Source: Gammaproteobacteria bacterium
GTDB lineage: Bacteria > Pseudomonadota > Gammaproteobacteria > Granulosicoccales > Granulosicoccaceae
Length of the DNA: 10,359 bases
NCBI GenBank assembly: GCA_019634245.1
Contig: JAHQVR010000117.1
Span: 1-10,359, forward strand
Reading direction: 5' to 3'
Both the position numbers and the translations under genes were made by a program. Within the stretch, counting starts at the first letter, position 1, and the number at the start of each line of letters is the position of its first letter. The notes beneath the pieces were generated by a model that made no database searches, had not been told where the DNA came from, and was given only the letters and a program-made list of their open reading frames with translations. Below are positions 1 to 6,519 of the stretch, piece after piece.

Positions 1-354
1 CTCAACGTTGCACGCCAAGGCCAGCGAATCTACTCATCCGCACTACCGCACTACCGCATTACCGCACTACCGCATTACCGCATTACCGCATTACCGCATT
101 ACCGCATCACCGCATCACCGCACTACCGCATCACCGCATCACCGCATCACCGCATTACCGCATTACCGCATTACCGCATTACCGCAGTACCGCACCACCG
201 CACCACCGCACTACCGCACCACCGCACAACTGAACGGAGTAGCAGTTTAGCTTTTCTCAACTCGGCCGGCCGTACTGCCCCTGATTCCATCGCAGCGTTT
301 CGGCAAGCCATCTCGTACGCACTCGGTCTGAAACATGAGACGCCTCTCACATGA
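1..354 (+). other. Open frame from left edge, possible 3' end of an upstream gene
   Basis: The + frame starting at base 1 is free of stops from the window edge to TGA at 352-354, about 117 codons, with no start codon near the edge. It runs through the octamer array, where it gives an eight-residue periodic peptide (TALPHYRI and variants), and continues for 41 codons in non-repetitive sequence. That tail includes NSAGRTAPDSIAAFRQAISY, whose composition resembles ordinary protein. A hairpin with a T tract follows at its stop. No family was recognised. The open length outside the repeat is short enough to occur by chance, so this is only a possible C-terminus. The other + frames stop at 231-233 and 248-250. 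Confidence 0.2.
37..228. repeat. 24-copy octamer tandem repeat, core ACCGCA + NN
   Basis: This is an uninterrupted array of 8-base units. Twenty-three units at 45-228 share the invariant core ACCGCA followed by two variable bases, mostly TT, TC, CT or CC, with single GT and CA variants. A further unit at 37-44 differs at its first base. Variants are grouped: TT runs at 69-100 and 149-180, TC runs at 101-116 and 125-148, CC near the right end. This suggests local duplication by slippage. There are no spacers, so it is not a CRISPR. Because 8 is not a multiple of 3, a unit gained or lost shifts any reading frame passing through it. The + strand carries no stop codon in any frame inside the array, while the minus strand has TAA wherever a unit ends in TT. 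Confidence 0.95.
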
Positions 355-400
355 AAAACCGTGATTTAGCTCCAGAAAAGGGCCTTTCTGCCGATTTTTC
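353..400 (+). terminator. Nested hairpin ending in a T tract, possible intrinsic terminator
   Basis: An outer inverted repeat, GAAAAACCG (353-361) against CGATTTTTC (392-400), pairs at 8 of 9 positions. It encloses a perfect six-base inner stem, CAGAAA (373-378) against TTTCTG (385-390), with the loop AGGGCC. The five Ts at 395-399 lie in the descending outer arm. It starts within the stop codon of the open + frame ending at 354, as expected of a terminator for a gene entering from the left. The stems are AT-rich and the loop between inner and outer arms is uneven, so termination strength is uncertain. Confidence 0.35.
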
Positions 401-492
401 GTGAAGACGCTGTCATTTTTTTTGGCTAGGAAGCCCATAGGCCGTCAGTTAATCACAGCCCTTAGGCGTGTGTAGATCTGGCCACGGACGTA
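401..492. other. Leader upstream of the large CDS, no clear promoter seen
   Basis: This stretch contains an eight-base T run at 416-423 and a short GGCT/AGCC inverted repeat just after it. No -35/-10 pair at acceptable spacing was convincing. The ribosome binding site for the CDS at 493 is weak: GGA at 486-488, four bases before the ATG. Expression of the large gene may therefore depend on a non-sigma70 promoter or be low, or the promoter may lie further upstream. Confidence 0.4.
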
Positions 493-3400
493 ATGAAAAA
501 ATACTGGAATAAACAGCCGGACAACCACCGCTATCGAGCAGAACCCTTAGAGCCGCGGGTACTGTTCTCAGCCGATATCGCAAGCCTTGGCATCTATCCG
601 TTTTTAGATAGCTCCGACTTCATCGGCAACGACTACTCATACGCTCAAACCCTCAATGGGCAAACGAGCGATAACCCGCATTCATCGTTAAGCGCAGTGG
701 ATTCCAACCATCAAGCAGACGATGATAGCAACAGTGAATCATCATACACAGACGTTCCGTTTGCTGATGAACAACACATAGAACTGGTATTTGTCGATGC
801 CACTGTACCTGATGTTCAGATCTTACTGGAAGACCTAGGAGCATCCGATCGCAACCTCACGGTGCTCTTAGTACAACCTACTGATTCAGGTATTGGGGTT
901 ATCAGCGAAGCTCTGGATTCCAGCCATAACGTGATTGGCATACATATAATTTCCCACAGCGATGGCACTGGACTGCAACTTGGTAGCGACTGGCTGAGTG
1001 ATACTACCCTTCATGAGTACAACGATAGTATCGTTGGTTGGCAGGCGACATTGACTGAAAACGCTGATATTCTCTTTTACGGATGTGATCTTGGTGGCAC
1101 GAACAGCGGCCTTGCGTTACTACAAAGTATCGCTGACCTCACAGGTGCAGATGTAGCGGCGAGCGATGATCGAACTGGACACCATGTTCGGAGTGCCGAT
1201 TGGGAATTAGAAACCCAACTCGGCAGCATTGACACTCAAATCGCCTTGTCGGATGAGTTTCAACAAGAATGGCTCTACCGTCTATTACCCACCGATATCT
1301 ATGTGACAACCACTGCCGATGAGTTCGATGGCGATATGTCTTCGCTGGCCAATCTACAAGCTAACCCCGGCGGCAGCGGATTAAGCCTACGCGAGGCCAT
1401 CGAGGTGGCGCATACCAATTCTGACGTCAATGATATTTACCTTAATGATGGTGTCTATCAAATACTCCCTGGTGGTGGGGATCAAGCGGGTGATTTCAAT
1501 ATAAGAACTAATCTGAACATTCATGGGGAGAGCCGGGATGGGACGATTATAGACGGCGATGACCAGTCCACTATTTTCCAACTCCAAAACGCTGATTTTG
1601 GTCTGTATAGCGTAACGCTTCTCGATGGCTACAGTAATACCGGGGGAGCTGGTATGGATGTCATGGGAATGTCCGTGGTAGATATAGACGACGTTCTTTT
1701 TGAGAGTAATCGAACTGTTTCTAACAAGAACGGAGGAGCATTATGGTTAAGAGATAACTCTGATGCCGCCATCACGAACAGTACCTTTATCGATAACTCA
1801 GCGGCTAGAAGCGGTGGTGCTATTTACCATGACGGTGGAAATTTAATCATCAACAGTAGTGAATTCATCAGCAACAGCTCCATCAATGACGGTGGCGCCA
1901 TTGAAGCAGACTCAGATCTAACCATCACAAATTCAACCTTCGTTGCAAACACTTCAAGTAAAAACGGCGGGGCTATCGAGTTCCACAATAGCGGCTCAAA
2001 TCTGACCGTCTCAGGTAGCACGTTTAGTGCAAACTCAACACCGAGCGGAAAAGGCGGTGGCATAAATCTAGAGCGTGGCGATGCGATCATTACCCAGTCA
2101 ACTTTTTTTAACAACAGCGCAAGCGATTCGGGGAGTGCCATAGAGATTCACAGCTCCAGTACATTGGAGATCTCCGGCACCATCCTCGCCGAAGATGGAA
2201 TAGGCGCTAATCAAACGCCTTTGGTTACAGGTACTGCAACCTCAAACGGCTTTAATTTAATTACCGGAACCAACACCGATTTTTCGACAATGGGTGATAT
2301 GCAGAACGGTATCGCCAATCTCGCGGCGTTAGCCTATAACGGTGGGTCCGTGCAAACACACCTTCTTAACACAGGCAGCTGGGCGATAGATGCTGGGCAA
2401 GGCTCTGGCCGCATAGATGCGAACGGTGTTGTTGCGAATAACTACAACGATATCGGTGCGGCTGAATATGATACGACCTCCGCCAGCCAAAAAATGTTCT
2501 GGACGGATATCGATGAAAGTGGTTCCGAAGGTATTTACCGATCGAATCTGGACGGTACGGCCGTACAATTGATACATACACCCGCAGGCGGTGGGTTAGC
2601 TCAGGACATCGAGCACGACCCGGTTAACGATAAACTGTATTGGGCTCAACATGCCAGCGGAGATGACTATGGCAGTATTTGGATTATGGATACTGACGGA
2701 AGCAACGCGTCGGAAATAATAACGGGGGATGCCTCAAACGATTTGCGTCGACCCAAAGGTATCAGCTTAGATATTGACAATCGAATTATATACATCGCAT
2801 CTGATTCTCAACAAGATTACATATATAGCTCAAACCCAAAAGAGAATGCGATTCTGCACTACGAAATGGATGGGCCGAACTATGCCTTTCTGGGTGTTAT
2901 TGCCGATCAATACCAGTTTCCTCTTATATCCTCTGCACAGATGGCCGTACCTTATGACATCGAGTTTGCTGAAAATTTCGATGGTAAGGATTTTCTAGTT
3001 TGGTCGGATCAAGGCTCTGGCAGTGAACCCACAAGAATCAGCTTTCACAATATAACCGACGACACCACCTATCACATTGAGATAGGTGATCAGGCTGATT
3101 TTACAGCCAACTTCGTTGCGGTTGCGGAGGATAAGGAGCTCATCTACTTGTCGGTAAGTGATCTTTCCACTGGAGAGTCAATTATTCGGGCGTATGCCTA
3201 CGATGCAGGCTCAGACTCCTGGACACAGAGCGGCGAAAAAACGTTAGCCAACGACATTGACGGATTACACTACGACACTGATACAGAACAATTGTTTTTA
3301 TCAAACAACGACATGGGCCTGATTACTGCCCTTACTTGGCAGCTCAACGACACGTCGGTGTCCATAAACGTCGGTAATCGTCCTTTTGCTTTAACTCTGG

Positions 3401-6012
3401 CACCCATCGCTGCGGTAACGATCATACCTCCCACTATTGATACTTCAACGGTGACGATGGATGAAGGCAGTTCCGCAATCCTAACATCAGCACACCTTGA
3501 CTTAGCGGATACCACTGAAGCAGCCTATGACGTTAACTATACGATCACACTTCTGCCAGGACATATGACGCTGAGCCTGACTACAGATCCACTGAATGCC
3601 ATTTCTACCTTTACACAGCAAGATATAAATGATGGCCTGGTACAGCTAAATCATGATGGTAGCGAAACGGTATCGGGAGATATTGAATTTTCAGTCACTG
3701 ATGGCGTCATCAGCGCACCCATTACCGGAATACTGGATGTGGATGTATCACCCGTCAACGATTCACCGGAAAATCAAGCCAATAACACGTTGACCGTATC
3801 GGAAAACGCCACCGCAGTGGTGACGAACACGCATCTGAATTACACCGATGATGACGCCAGCCCTGTAGACATACTATACACGGTCACCAACACCGCCGAT
3901 GGTCACTTTGCCTATAGCACCACACCCTACACGGCAACCACGACGTTCTCACAGGCTCAAATTAACGCTGGTGACATTGTATACACCCAAACAGGTGCAG
4001 AGAATGACACTATCAACATTGATTTTACTGTCACCGATGGGGTAATTCCAACGCCTATCAATGGTGTGTTTTCTATCACTGTTATCAGTGTTAATGACAC
4101 CGTGCCGACACTTCCTTCGGATCAATCTATCGAAGTTAACGAAGGCCAAATAGCCAGTTCACTCACGGACGGCTCCTTGAGCTTATTGGACAATGTGAGC
4201 GACGGTGATATCGGAGATTCGCATACGATTGGTTCTGTAACACAACCTTCGCATGGAACTTTGACTTGGCAATCCGATGGCACATTCATTTACACACACG
4301 ATGATTCTGAAACCACCAGCGACAGCTTTACCTATACCGTTGTTGATGCTGCAAATAATGAGTCATTACTATATACCGTTAGCATAGCTATCTTGGAGCA
4401 AAACGATGCACCGATCGTGTATCAACAACTCGAAGAGCAATTTATAGTCGAAGATGAATTATTGGAACTGACAGTGGCTCTGAATCATTTCTCAGATTCT
4501 GACCCTAATGACACACTCAGCTATACAGCAACACTCAGTGATGGAAGTTCATTGCCAGATTGGCTTACCTTTGACTCCAGCCAAGGTCTATTGAGCGGTA
4601 CACCAACAGGCGAGTACATTGGTTCTATTGAAGTGATGGTAACCGCAACCGATTCGGCCGCTACCAGCTCCCCACCTTTGCTCTTTCAATTATCCGTACT
4701 ACCGGCTAACAGTGCACCCACTGATATCATTGTCAGTTCGTTAGTCATCGAAGAGAATCGTGCGGCTGAACCCATCGGATCTTTAACCGTCGTCGATACC
4801 GATACCAGCGAACCGTTTACCTATTCAGTAGACGATGATCGGTTTGAAATAGTCAATGGCGTACTTAGTTTGCGACCCAACGTCAGTCTCAATTACGAAG
4901 CTGAGCCGAGTATCGACTTACAACTAACGGTCACTGATAGTACAAATCAGAGTTACTCAGAATCAGTCACTATCGAAGTACTGGACACAAACGACGCACC
5001 CTTATTAACTGGAAACCCTGAAGACACCACAATGACTTCGGGTGGCAGCTACCAACTAGCACAAAATCTATTCACCGACGCTGATACAGACGATTCATTA
5101 TCCATCAGCGCTCAACTCCAAAACGGTGAGGCATTACCCGATTGGCTAGAGTTTGACTCCGACACAATGACATTCACCACTACCGACGCGCCATCAGAAA
5201 CCGTCAATCTTACGATCGTCATTACTGCGGTCGATGCCCAGAATGCCAGTACGTCGGTTGAGTTCACACTGACGTCACTTCCAACGGCGGCACCAGCGAC
5301 GACCACGGAAACCCTGTCAACCCCTCAAGAACCACTGGTGTCACTCAGCGCCGAACCCAGTCAAGCGATCAACGCGGTGACACCGGATGAACCGAAAGCG
5401 GAATCGGTAGAAGAGGCCGATACCGCGAGCAACCCGAATACGAAGCCAGAGCAAATTTATTCAAATTCAGAGCGCCTTTCCGAAGTTGGCTTTGAACATA
5501 TCGATCTATCCGATCTGGTAAAACCGCTTCAACGTGCCTCGACCATTTTTGATGGATCGTTAGATTTGGCATCCATTACATTAAATGACCCTAATACCTT
5601 CAACACGCTTGTCGAAACGCTGAATGATTTTAAATTTACCGAAACACACTTTGAGGAATTAAAAAGAAGTTACTCCGATATTGCTAAAGCGATAGACACC
5701 AAAAGCGAATCGATTCAAGATGAGCTCTCGATCAACACTAAAATAGTGGGAACATCGGTATCGATAACCACAGGCTTGTCTATCGGATACCTGATTTGGT
5801 TAATACGGGGCGGCACCCTGGTGGGCAGCATGTTAAGTTCCCTACCCGCATGGAGACTGATCGATCCTTTACCCGTTCTAGGTAGCATGGCAGACGATGG
5901 CGAGGGAGATGATGATTCCTTAGGCACGCTGTTAGATAAAGCTGATGCTGCAGCACCCGACAGTACAGATATGGATGTGGACAGCGATTCCGAAGACCGA
6001 CCCTTGTCGTAA
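493..6012 (+). CDS. Giant LEPR-XLL / DUF4347 / beta-helix / cadherin-like mosaic protein (1839 aa)
   Basis: This is a large, acidic protein rich in Asp, Ser, Thr and Asn, of the kind usually placed on the surface or secreted. Order, by residue: LEPRVLF at 19-25; DUF4347 about 96-255; LSLREAI and a right-handed beta-helix of choice-of-anchor Q type about 267-660; YWTD-like propeller about 667-975; six cadherin/CSPG/Ig-like modules about 980-1597, joined by ND or NDAP linkers; a Pro/Thr/Glu-rich linker; a helical region from about 1660; one membrane segment 1751-1771; an acidic tail. There is no Sec signal peptide: the first 30 residues are polar. ATG at 493 is chosen because the LEPR motif normally lies this close to the N-terminus, although its ribosome binding site is weak. 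Family knowledge suggests adhesion or a structural envelope role; the true function is unknown. Only one cysteine, C198, was found. No secretion genes adjoin it. Confidence 0.95.
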   Translation: MKKYWNKQPDNHRYRAEPLEPRVLFSADIASLGIYPFLDSSDFIGNDYSYAQTLNGQTSDNPHSSLSAVDSNHQADDDSNSESSYTDVPFADEQHIELVFVDATVPDVQILLEDLGASDRNLTVLLVQPTDSGIGVISEALDSSHNVIGIHIISHSDGTGLQLGSDWLSDTTLHEYNDSIVGWQATLTENADILFYGCDLGGTNSGLALLQSIADLTGADVAASDDRTGHHVRSADWELETQLGSIDTQIALSDEFQQEWLYRLLPTDIYVTTTADEFDGDMSSLANLQANPGGSGLSLREAIEVAHTNSDVNDIYLNDGVYQILPGGGDQAGDFNIRTNLNIHGESRDGTIIDGDDQSTIFQLQNADFGLYSVTLLDGYSNTGGAGMDVMGMSVVDIDDVLFESNRTVSNKNGGALWLRDNSDAAITNSTFIDNSAARSGGAIYHDGGNLIINSSEFISNSSINDGGAIEADSDLTITNSTFVANTSSKNGGAIEFHNSGSNLTVSGSTFSANSTPSGKGGGINLERGDAIITQSTFFNNSASDSGSAIEIHSSSTLEISGTILAEDGIGANQTPLVTGTATSNGFNLITGTNTDFSTMGDMQNGIANLAALAYNGGSVQTHLLNTGSWAIDAGQGSGRIDANGVVANNYNDIGAAEYDTTSASQKMFWTDIDESGSEGIYRSNLDGTAVQLIHTPAGGGLAQDIEHDPVNDKLYWAQHASGDDYGSIWIMDTDGSNASEIITGDASNDLRRPKGISLDIDNRIIYIASDSQQDYIYSSNPKENAILHYEMDGPNYAFLGVIADQYQFPLISSAQMAVPYDIEFAENFDGKDFLVWSDQGSGSEPTRISFHNITDDTTYHIEIGDQADFTANFVAVAEDKELIYLSVSDLSTGESIIRAYAYDAGSDSWTQSGEKTLANDIDGLHYDTDTEQLFLSNNDMGLITALTWQLNDTSVSINVGNRPFALTLAPIAAVTIIPPTIDTSTVTMDEGSSAILTSAHLDLADTTEAAYDVNYTITLLPGHMTLSLTTDPLNAISTFTQQDINDGLVQLNHDGSETVSGDIEFSVTDGVISAPITGILDVDVSPVNDSPENQANNTLTVSENATAVVTNTHLNYTDDDASPVDILYTVTNTADGHFAYSTTPYTATTTFSQAQINAGDIVYTQTGAENDTINIDFTVTDGVIPTPINGVFSITVISVNDTVPTLPSDQSIEVNEGQIASSLTDGSLSLLDNVSDGDIGDSHTIGSVTQPSHGTLTWQSDGTFIYTHDDSETTSDSFTYTVVDAANNESLLYTVSIAILEQNDAPIVYQQLEEQFIVEDELLELTVALNHFSDSDPNDTLSYTATLSDGSSLPDWLTFDSSQGLLSGTPTGEYIGSIEVMVTATDSAATSSPPLLFQLSVLPANSAPTDIIVSSLVIEENRAAEPIGSLTVVDTDTSEPFTYSVDDDRFEIVNGVLSLRPNVSLNYEAEPSIDLQLTVTDSTNQSYSESVTIEVLDTNDAPLLTGNPEDTTMTSGGSYQLAQNLFTDADTDDSLSISAQLQNGEALPDWLEFDSDTMTFTTTDAPSETVNLTIVITAVDAQNASTSVEFTLTSLPTAAPATTTETLSTPQEPLVSLSAEPSQAINAVTPDEPKAESVEEADTASNPNTKPEQIYSNSERLSEVGFEHIDLSDLVKPLQRASTIFDGSLDLASITLNDPNTFNTLVETLNDFKFTETHFEELKRSYSDIAKAIDTKSESIQDELSINTKIVGTSVSITTGLSIGYLIWLIRGGTLVGSMLSSLPAWRLIDPLPVLGSMADDGEGDDDSLGTLLDKADAAAPDSTDMDVDSDSEDRPLS
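547..567 (+). other. LEPR-XLL N-terminal motif
   Basis: Residues 19-25 read LEPRVLF, followed by SADI. This matches the LEPR-XLL motif (LEPR, any residue, then two hydrophobics), which marks the N-termini of many giant repetitive bacterial proteins. Its position replaces a conventional signal peptide: the sequence before it is short, basic and polar with no hydrophobic core. A sorting or secretion role is suspected for the motif but, to my knowledge, not settled. Confidence 0.85.
778..1257 (+). other. DUF4347 domain with His155/Cys198 pair
   Basis: Residues about 96-255 show the DUF4347 pattern: a strand IELVFVDATVPD, then IHIISHSDGTGLQLG, then ADILFYGCDLG. The histidine after the hydrophobic strand (H155) and the cysteine after the next one (C198) are 43 residues apart, arranged as in caspase-like (clan CD) folds. 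Assignment to DUF4347 rests on the recognised motifs. Protease activity is inference only; the domain could equally be a folded, non-catalytic cap. Confidence 0.8.
1291..2472 (+). other. Right-handed beta-helix, choice-of-anchor Q type
   Basis: Residues about 267-660 open with VTTTADEFDGD and LSLREAIEVA (297-306), the usual entry of these beta-helices. They close with a long Asn/Gly stretch, NGGSVQTHLL, WAIDAG (near 630-635) and IGAAEYD. This matches the choice-of-anchor Q arrangement known from many secreted bacterial proteins, where the end module is normally NGGPTQTHAL...AIDAG. The core has stacked Asn/Ser/Gly-rich coils typical of passenger or adhesin domains. Confidence 0.8.
1780..2148 (+). 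repeat. Five Pmp-like FxxN/GGAI protein repeats
   Basis: Within the beta-helix, five units begin near residues 430, 456, 481, 509 and 536, so they are spaced 25-28 residues apart. Each starts S-T/E-F-x-x-N (STFIDN, SEFISN, STFVAN, STFSAN, STFFNN). Each then has GGAI or a variant (GGAIYH, GGAIEA, GGAIEF, GGGINL, GSAIEI) 9-13 residues later. FxxN and GGAI are the paired hallmarks of chlamydial polymorphic membrane proteins, also found in other bacterial beta-helices. The last unit is degenerate (GSAI), consistent with the helix ending there. Confidence 0.7.
2491..3417 (+). other. YWTD-like (LDL-receptor class B) beta-propeller region
   Basis: Residues about 667-975 contain repeated blades of the pattern aromatic-W/Y-x-D ... 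I-x-x-x-x-x-DG-T/S. These are MFWTDIDESG followed by IYRSNLDGT, KLYWAQHASGDDYG followed by IWIMDTDGSN, and RIIYIASD, then weaker FLVWSD, LIYLSV and QLFLSN elements. About six blades can be counted, as expected for a six-bladed YWTD propeller. The first two blades are convincing; the later ones are degenerate. Such propellers usually bind a protein or sugar partner. Confidence 0.6.
3430..5283 (+). other. Six cadherin/CSPG/Ig-like modules
   Basis: Approximate modules by residue: 980-1090 and 1091-1201 are CSPG/NG2-like, each with an ISTFTQQDINDGLVQL-type segment and FSVTDGV; 1202-1305 is a cadherin-like module of the GTLTWQSDGTFIYTHDD type; 1306-1405 is He_PIG/dystroglycan-like (LPDWLTFD, LLSGTPTG); 1406-1501 is a classical cadherin repeat (IEENRAAEPIGSL, VVDTDTSE, LDTND); 1502-1597 is a second LPDWLEFD module. 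Linkers end in VND or NDAP. The Asp-rich junctions suggest calcium binding. Together they would form an extended stalk. Confidence 0.75.
5743..5805 (+). other. C-terminal membrane segment of the giant protein
   Basis: Residues 1751-1771 form a single hydrophobic stretch (IVGTSVSITTGLSIGYLIWL and one more residue). It is followed by RGG, a second moderately hydrophobic part (TLVGSMLSSLPAW) and RLIDPLPVL, then about 40 strongly acidic residues. From memory, this SxGYxxWLxRGG...LPAWRxxDPLPVL block recurs at the C-termini of other LEPR proteins, but this was not checked. It differs from the RTX repeats that usually end type I secretion substrates. It could be a membrane anchor or a secretion-halting element. 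Confidence 0.6.
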
Positions 6013-6094
6013 TTCGGTATCAACCAGGCTTCCCCATACGCGGTTCAACTATCTCAACAAGATCGACTCTCTGTTATTGGTTACAGGTGCAGAG

Positions 6095-6418
6095 CTACTC
6101 GATCGCACCTTCATCCATGCGCAAACACAGCATTTCTATTGCCTGCATAGATAGCTTTCCGCCTGGGCCCGCTAGATCTTTGAGTTCTTCTTTAACATTG
6201 ATGGGTAGATCTAACGATGTTCGTTCCAACCCATAGGCCACACTGGCCAATCCGATGGTGACCAAAAGGACCCAAAAAAACATCTTCAAGCCCATACCAA
6301 TAATTTTCATCACCCCCACGAAGACCAAAAACCCACCCAAAACAATGAGCACTTCACTGGATAAATCAAATGCTAAAAAGGCTTCCCAGCGTTCGATCAA
6401 AGCGCTTAGTATTTCCAT
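6095..6418 (-). CDS. Small membrane protein, two predicted helices, unknown function (107 aa)
   Basis: No family was recognised. Residues 1-18 are amphipathic (ILSALIERWEAFLAF). Two hydrophobic helices follow at about 22-40 (EVLIVLGGFLVFVGVMKII) and 44-62 (MFFWVLLVTIGLASVAYGL), then a soluble C-terminal part with KEELKDLAGPGGKLS and a final acidic MDEGAIE. The start is supported by AGGA seven bases before the ATG (complement of 6426-6429). It lies 101 bases downstream of the ABC exporter on the same strand and converges with the giant gene, 82 bases apart. A hairpin and a possible promoter in the gap suggest its own transcript. It could be a small inner-membrane accessory factor. Confidence 0.75.
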   Translation of the reverse strand: MEILSALIERWEAFLAFDLSSEVLIVLGGFLVFVGVMKIIGMGLKMFFWVLLVTIGLASVAYGLERTSLDLPINVKEELKDLAGPGGKLSMQAIEMLCLRMDEGAIE

Positions 6419-6425
6419 GAAAGGG

Positions 6426-6429
6426 TCCT
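6426..6429 (-). promoter_or_regulatory. Ribosome binding site of the small membrane protein
   Basis: On the minus strand AGGA lies seven bases before the ATG that ends at 6418. This spacing is good and supports the start chosen. Confidence 0.6.
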
Positions 6430-6436
6430 GATTGCT

Positions 6437-6465
6437 TTTTTAAGAGTAGAAAAAATCATCTTCAA
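6437..6465 (-). promoter_or_regulatory. Possible sigma70-type promoter for the small membrane protein
   Basis: On the minus strand TTGAAG (complement of 6460-6465) and TAAAAA (complement of 6437-6442) are separated by 17 bases. Each matches four of six consensus positions. It lies directly upstream of the small gene's ribosome binding site and downstream of the exporter's stop, consistent with a separate transcript. AT-rich sequence gives such matches easily. Confidence 0.3.
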
Positions 6466-6474
6466 ATAGTAACA

Positions 6475-6499
6475 AACTAGCGCTTTCAATCGGCTAGTT
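6475..6499 (-). terminator. Hairpin after the ABC exporter gene, weak terminator candidate
   Basis: AACTAGC at 6475-6481 and GCTAGTT at 6493-6499 form a perfect seven-base inverted repeat with an 11-base loop, about 20 bases past the exporter's stop codon. On the minus strand it is followed by TGTTACTATTTG, which has only a loose T content. It may attenuate read-through into the small gene rather than stop it fully. Confidence 0.35.
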
Positions 6500-6519
6500 C
6501 GAAACAAACCACCCGATAG

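Noticed and set aside
37..228. CRISPR-like array
   Set aside because: Units are eight bases with no unique spacers; it is a simple tandem repeat.
8..250. Possible 80-residue CDS starting at TTG within the left edge
   Set aside because: The start is a TTG without a ribosome binding site, and nearly all of the peptide is translated octamer repeat; the frame is also open to the edge, so the start is arbitrary.
247..438. Minus-strand frame of 63 codons before the giant gene
   Set aside because: No recognisable motif, and it overlaps the hairpin and the + open frame; treated as chance.
401..492. Sigma70 promoter for the giant gene
   Set aside because: Candidate -10 sequences such as TAGATC had no matching -35 at a proper distance; the match was too weak to report.
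1824..2141. Minus-strand frame of 105 codons inside the giant gene
   Set aside because: It is the antisense of the regular FxxN/GGAI repeats; the periodic codon use explains the lack of stops.
5715..6023. Minus-strand frame of 102 codons at the end of the giant gene
   Set aside because: Antisense of the acidic tail, rich in Ser from reversed Asp/Glu codons; no ribosome binding site was evident.
6013..6094. Bidirectional terminator between the converging genes
   Set aside because: I looked for a GC-rich hairpin with T tracts and saw only short imperfect stems; none is reportable.
5945..6154. Plus-strand frame crossing the end of the giant gene into the small membrane gene
   Set aside because: It overlaps two better-supported genes and has no protein-like features.
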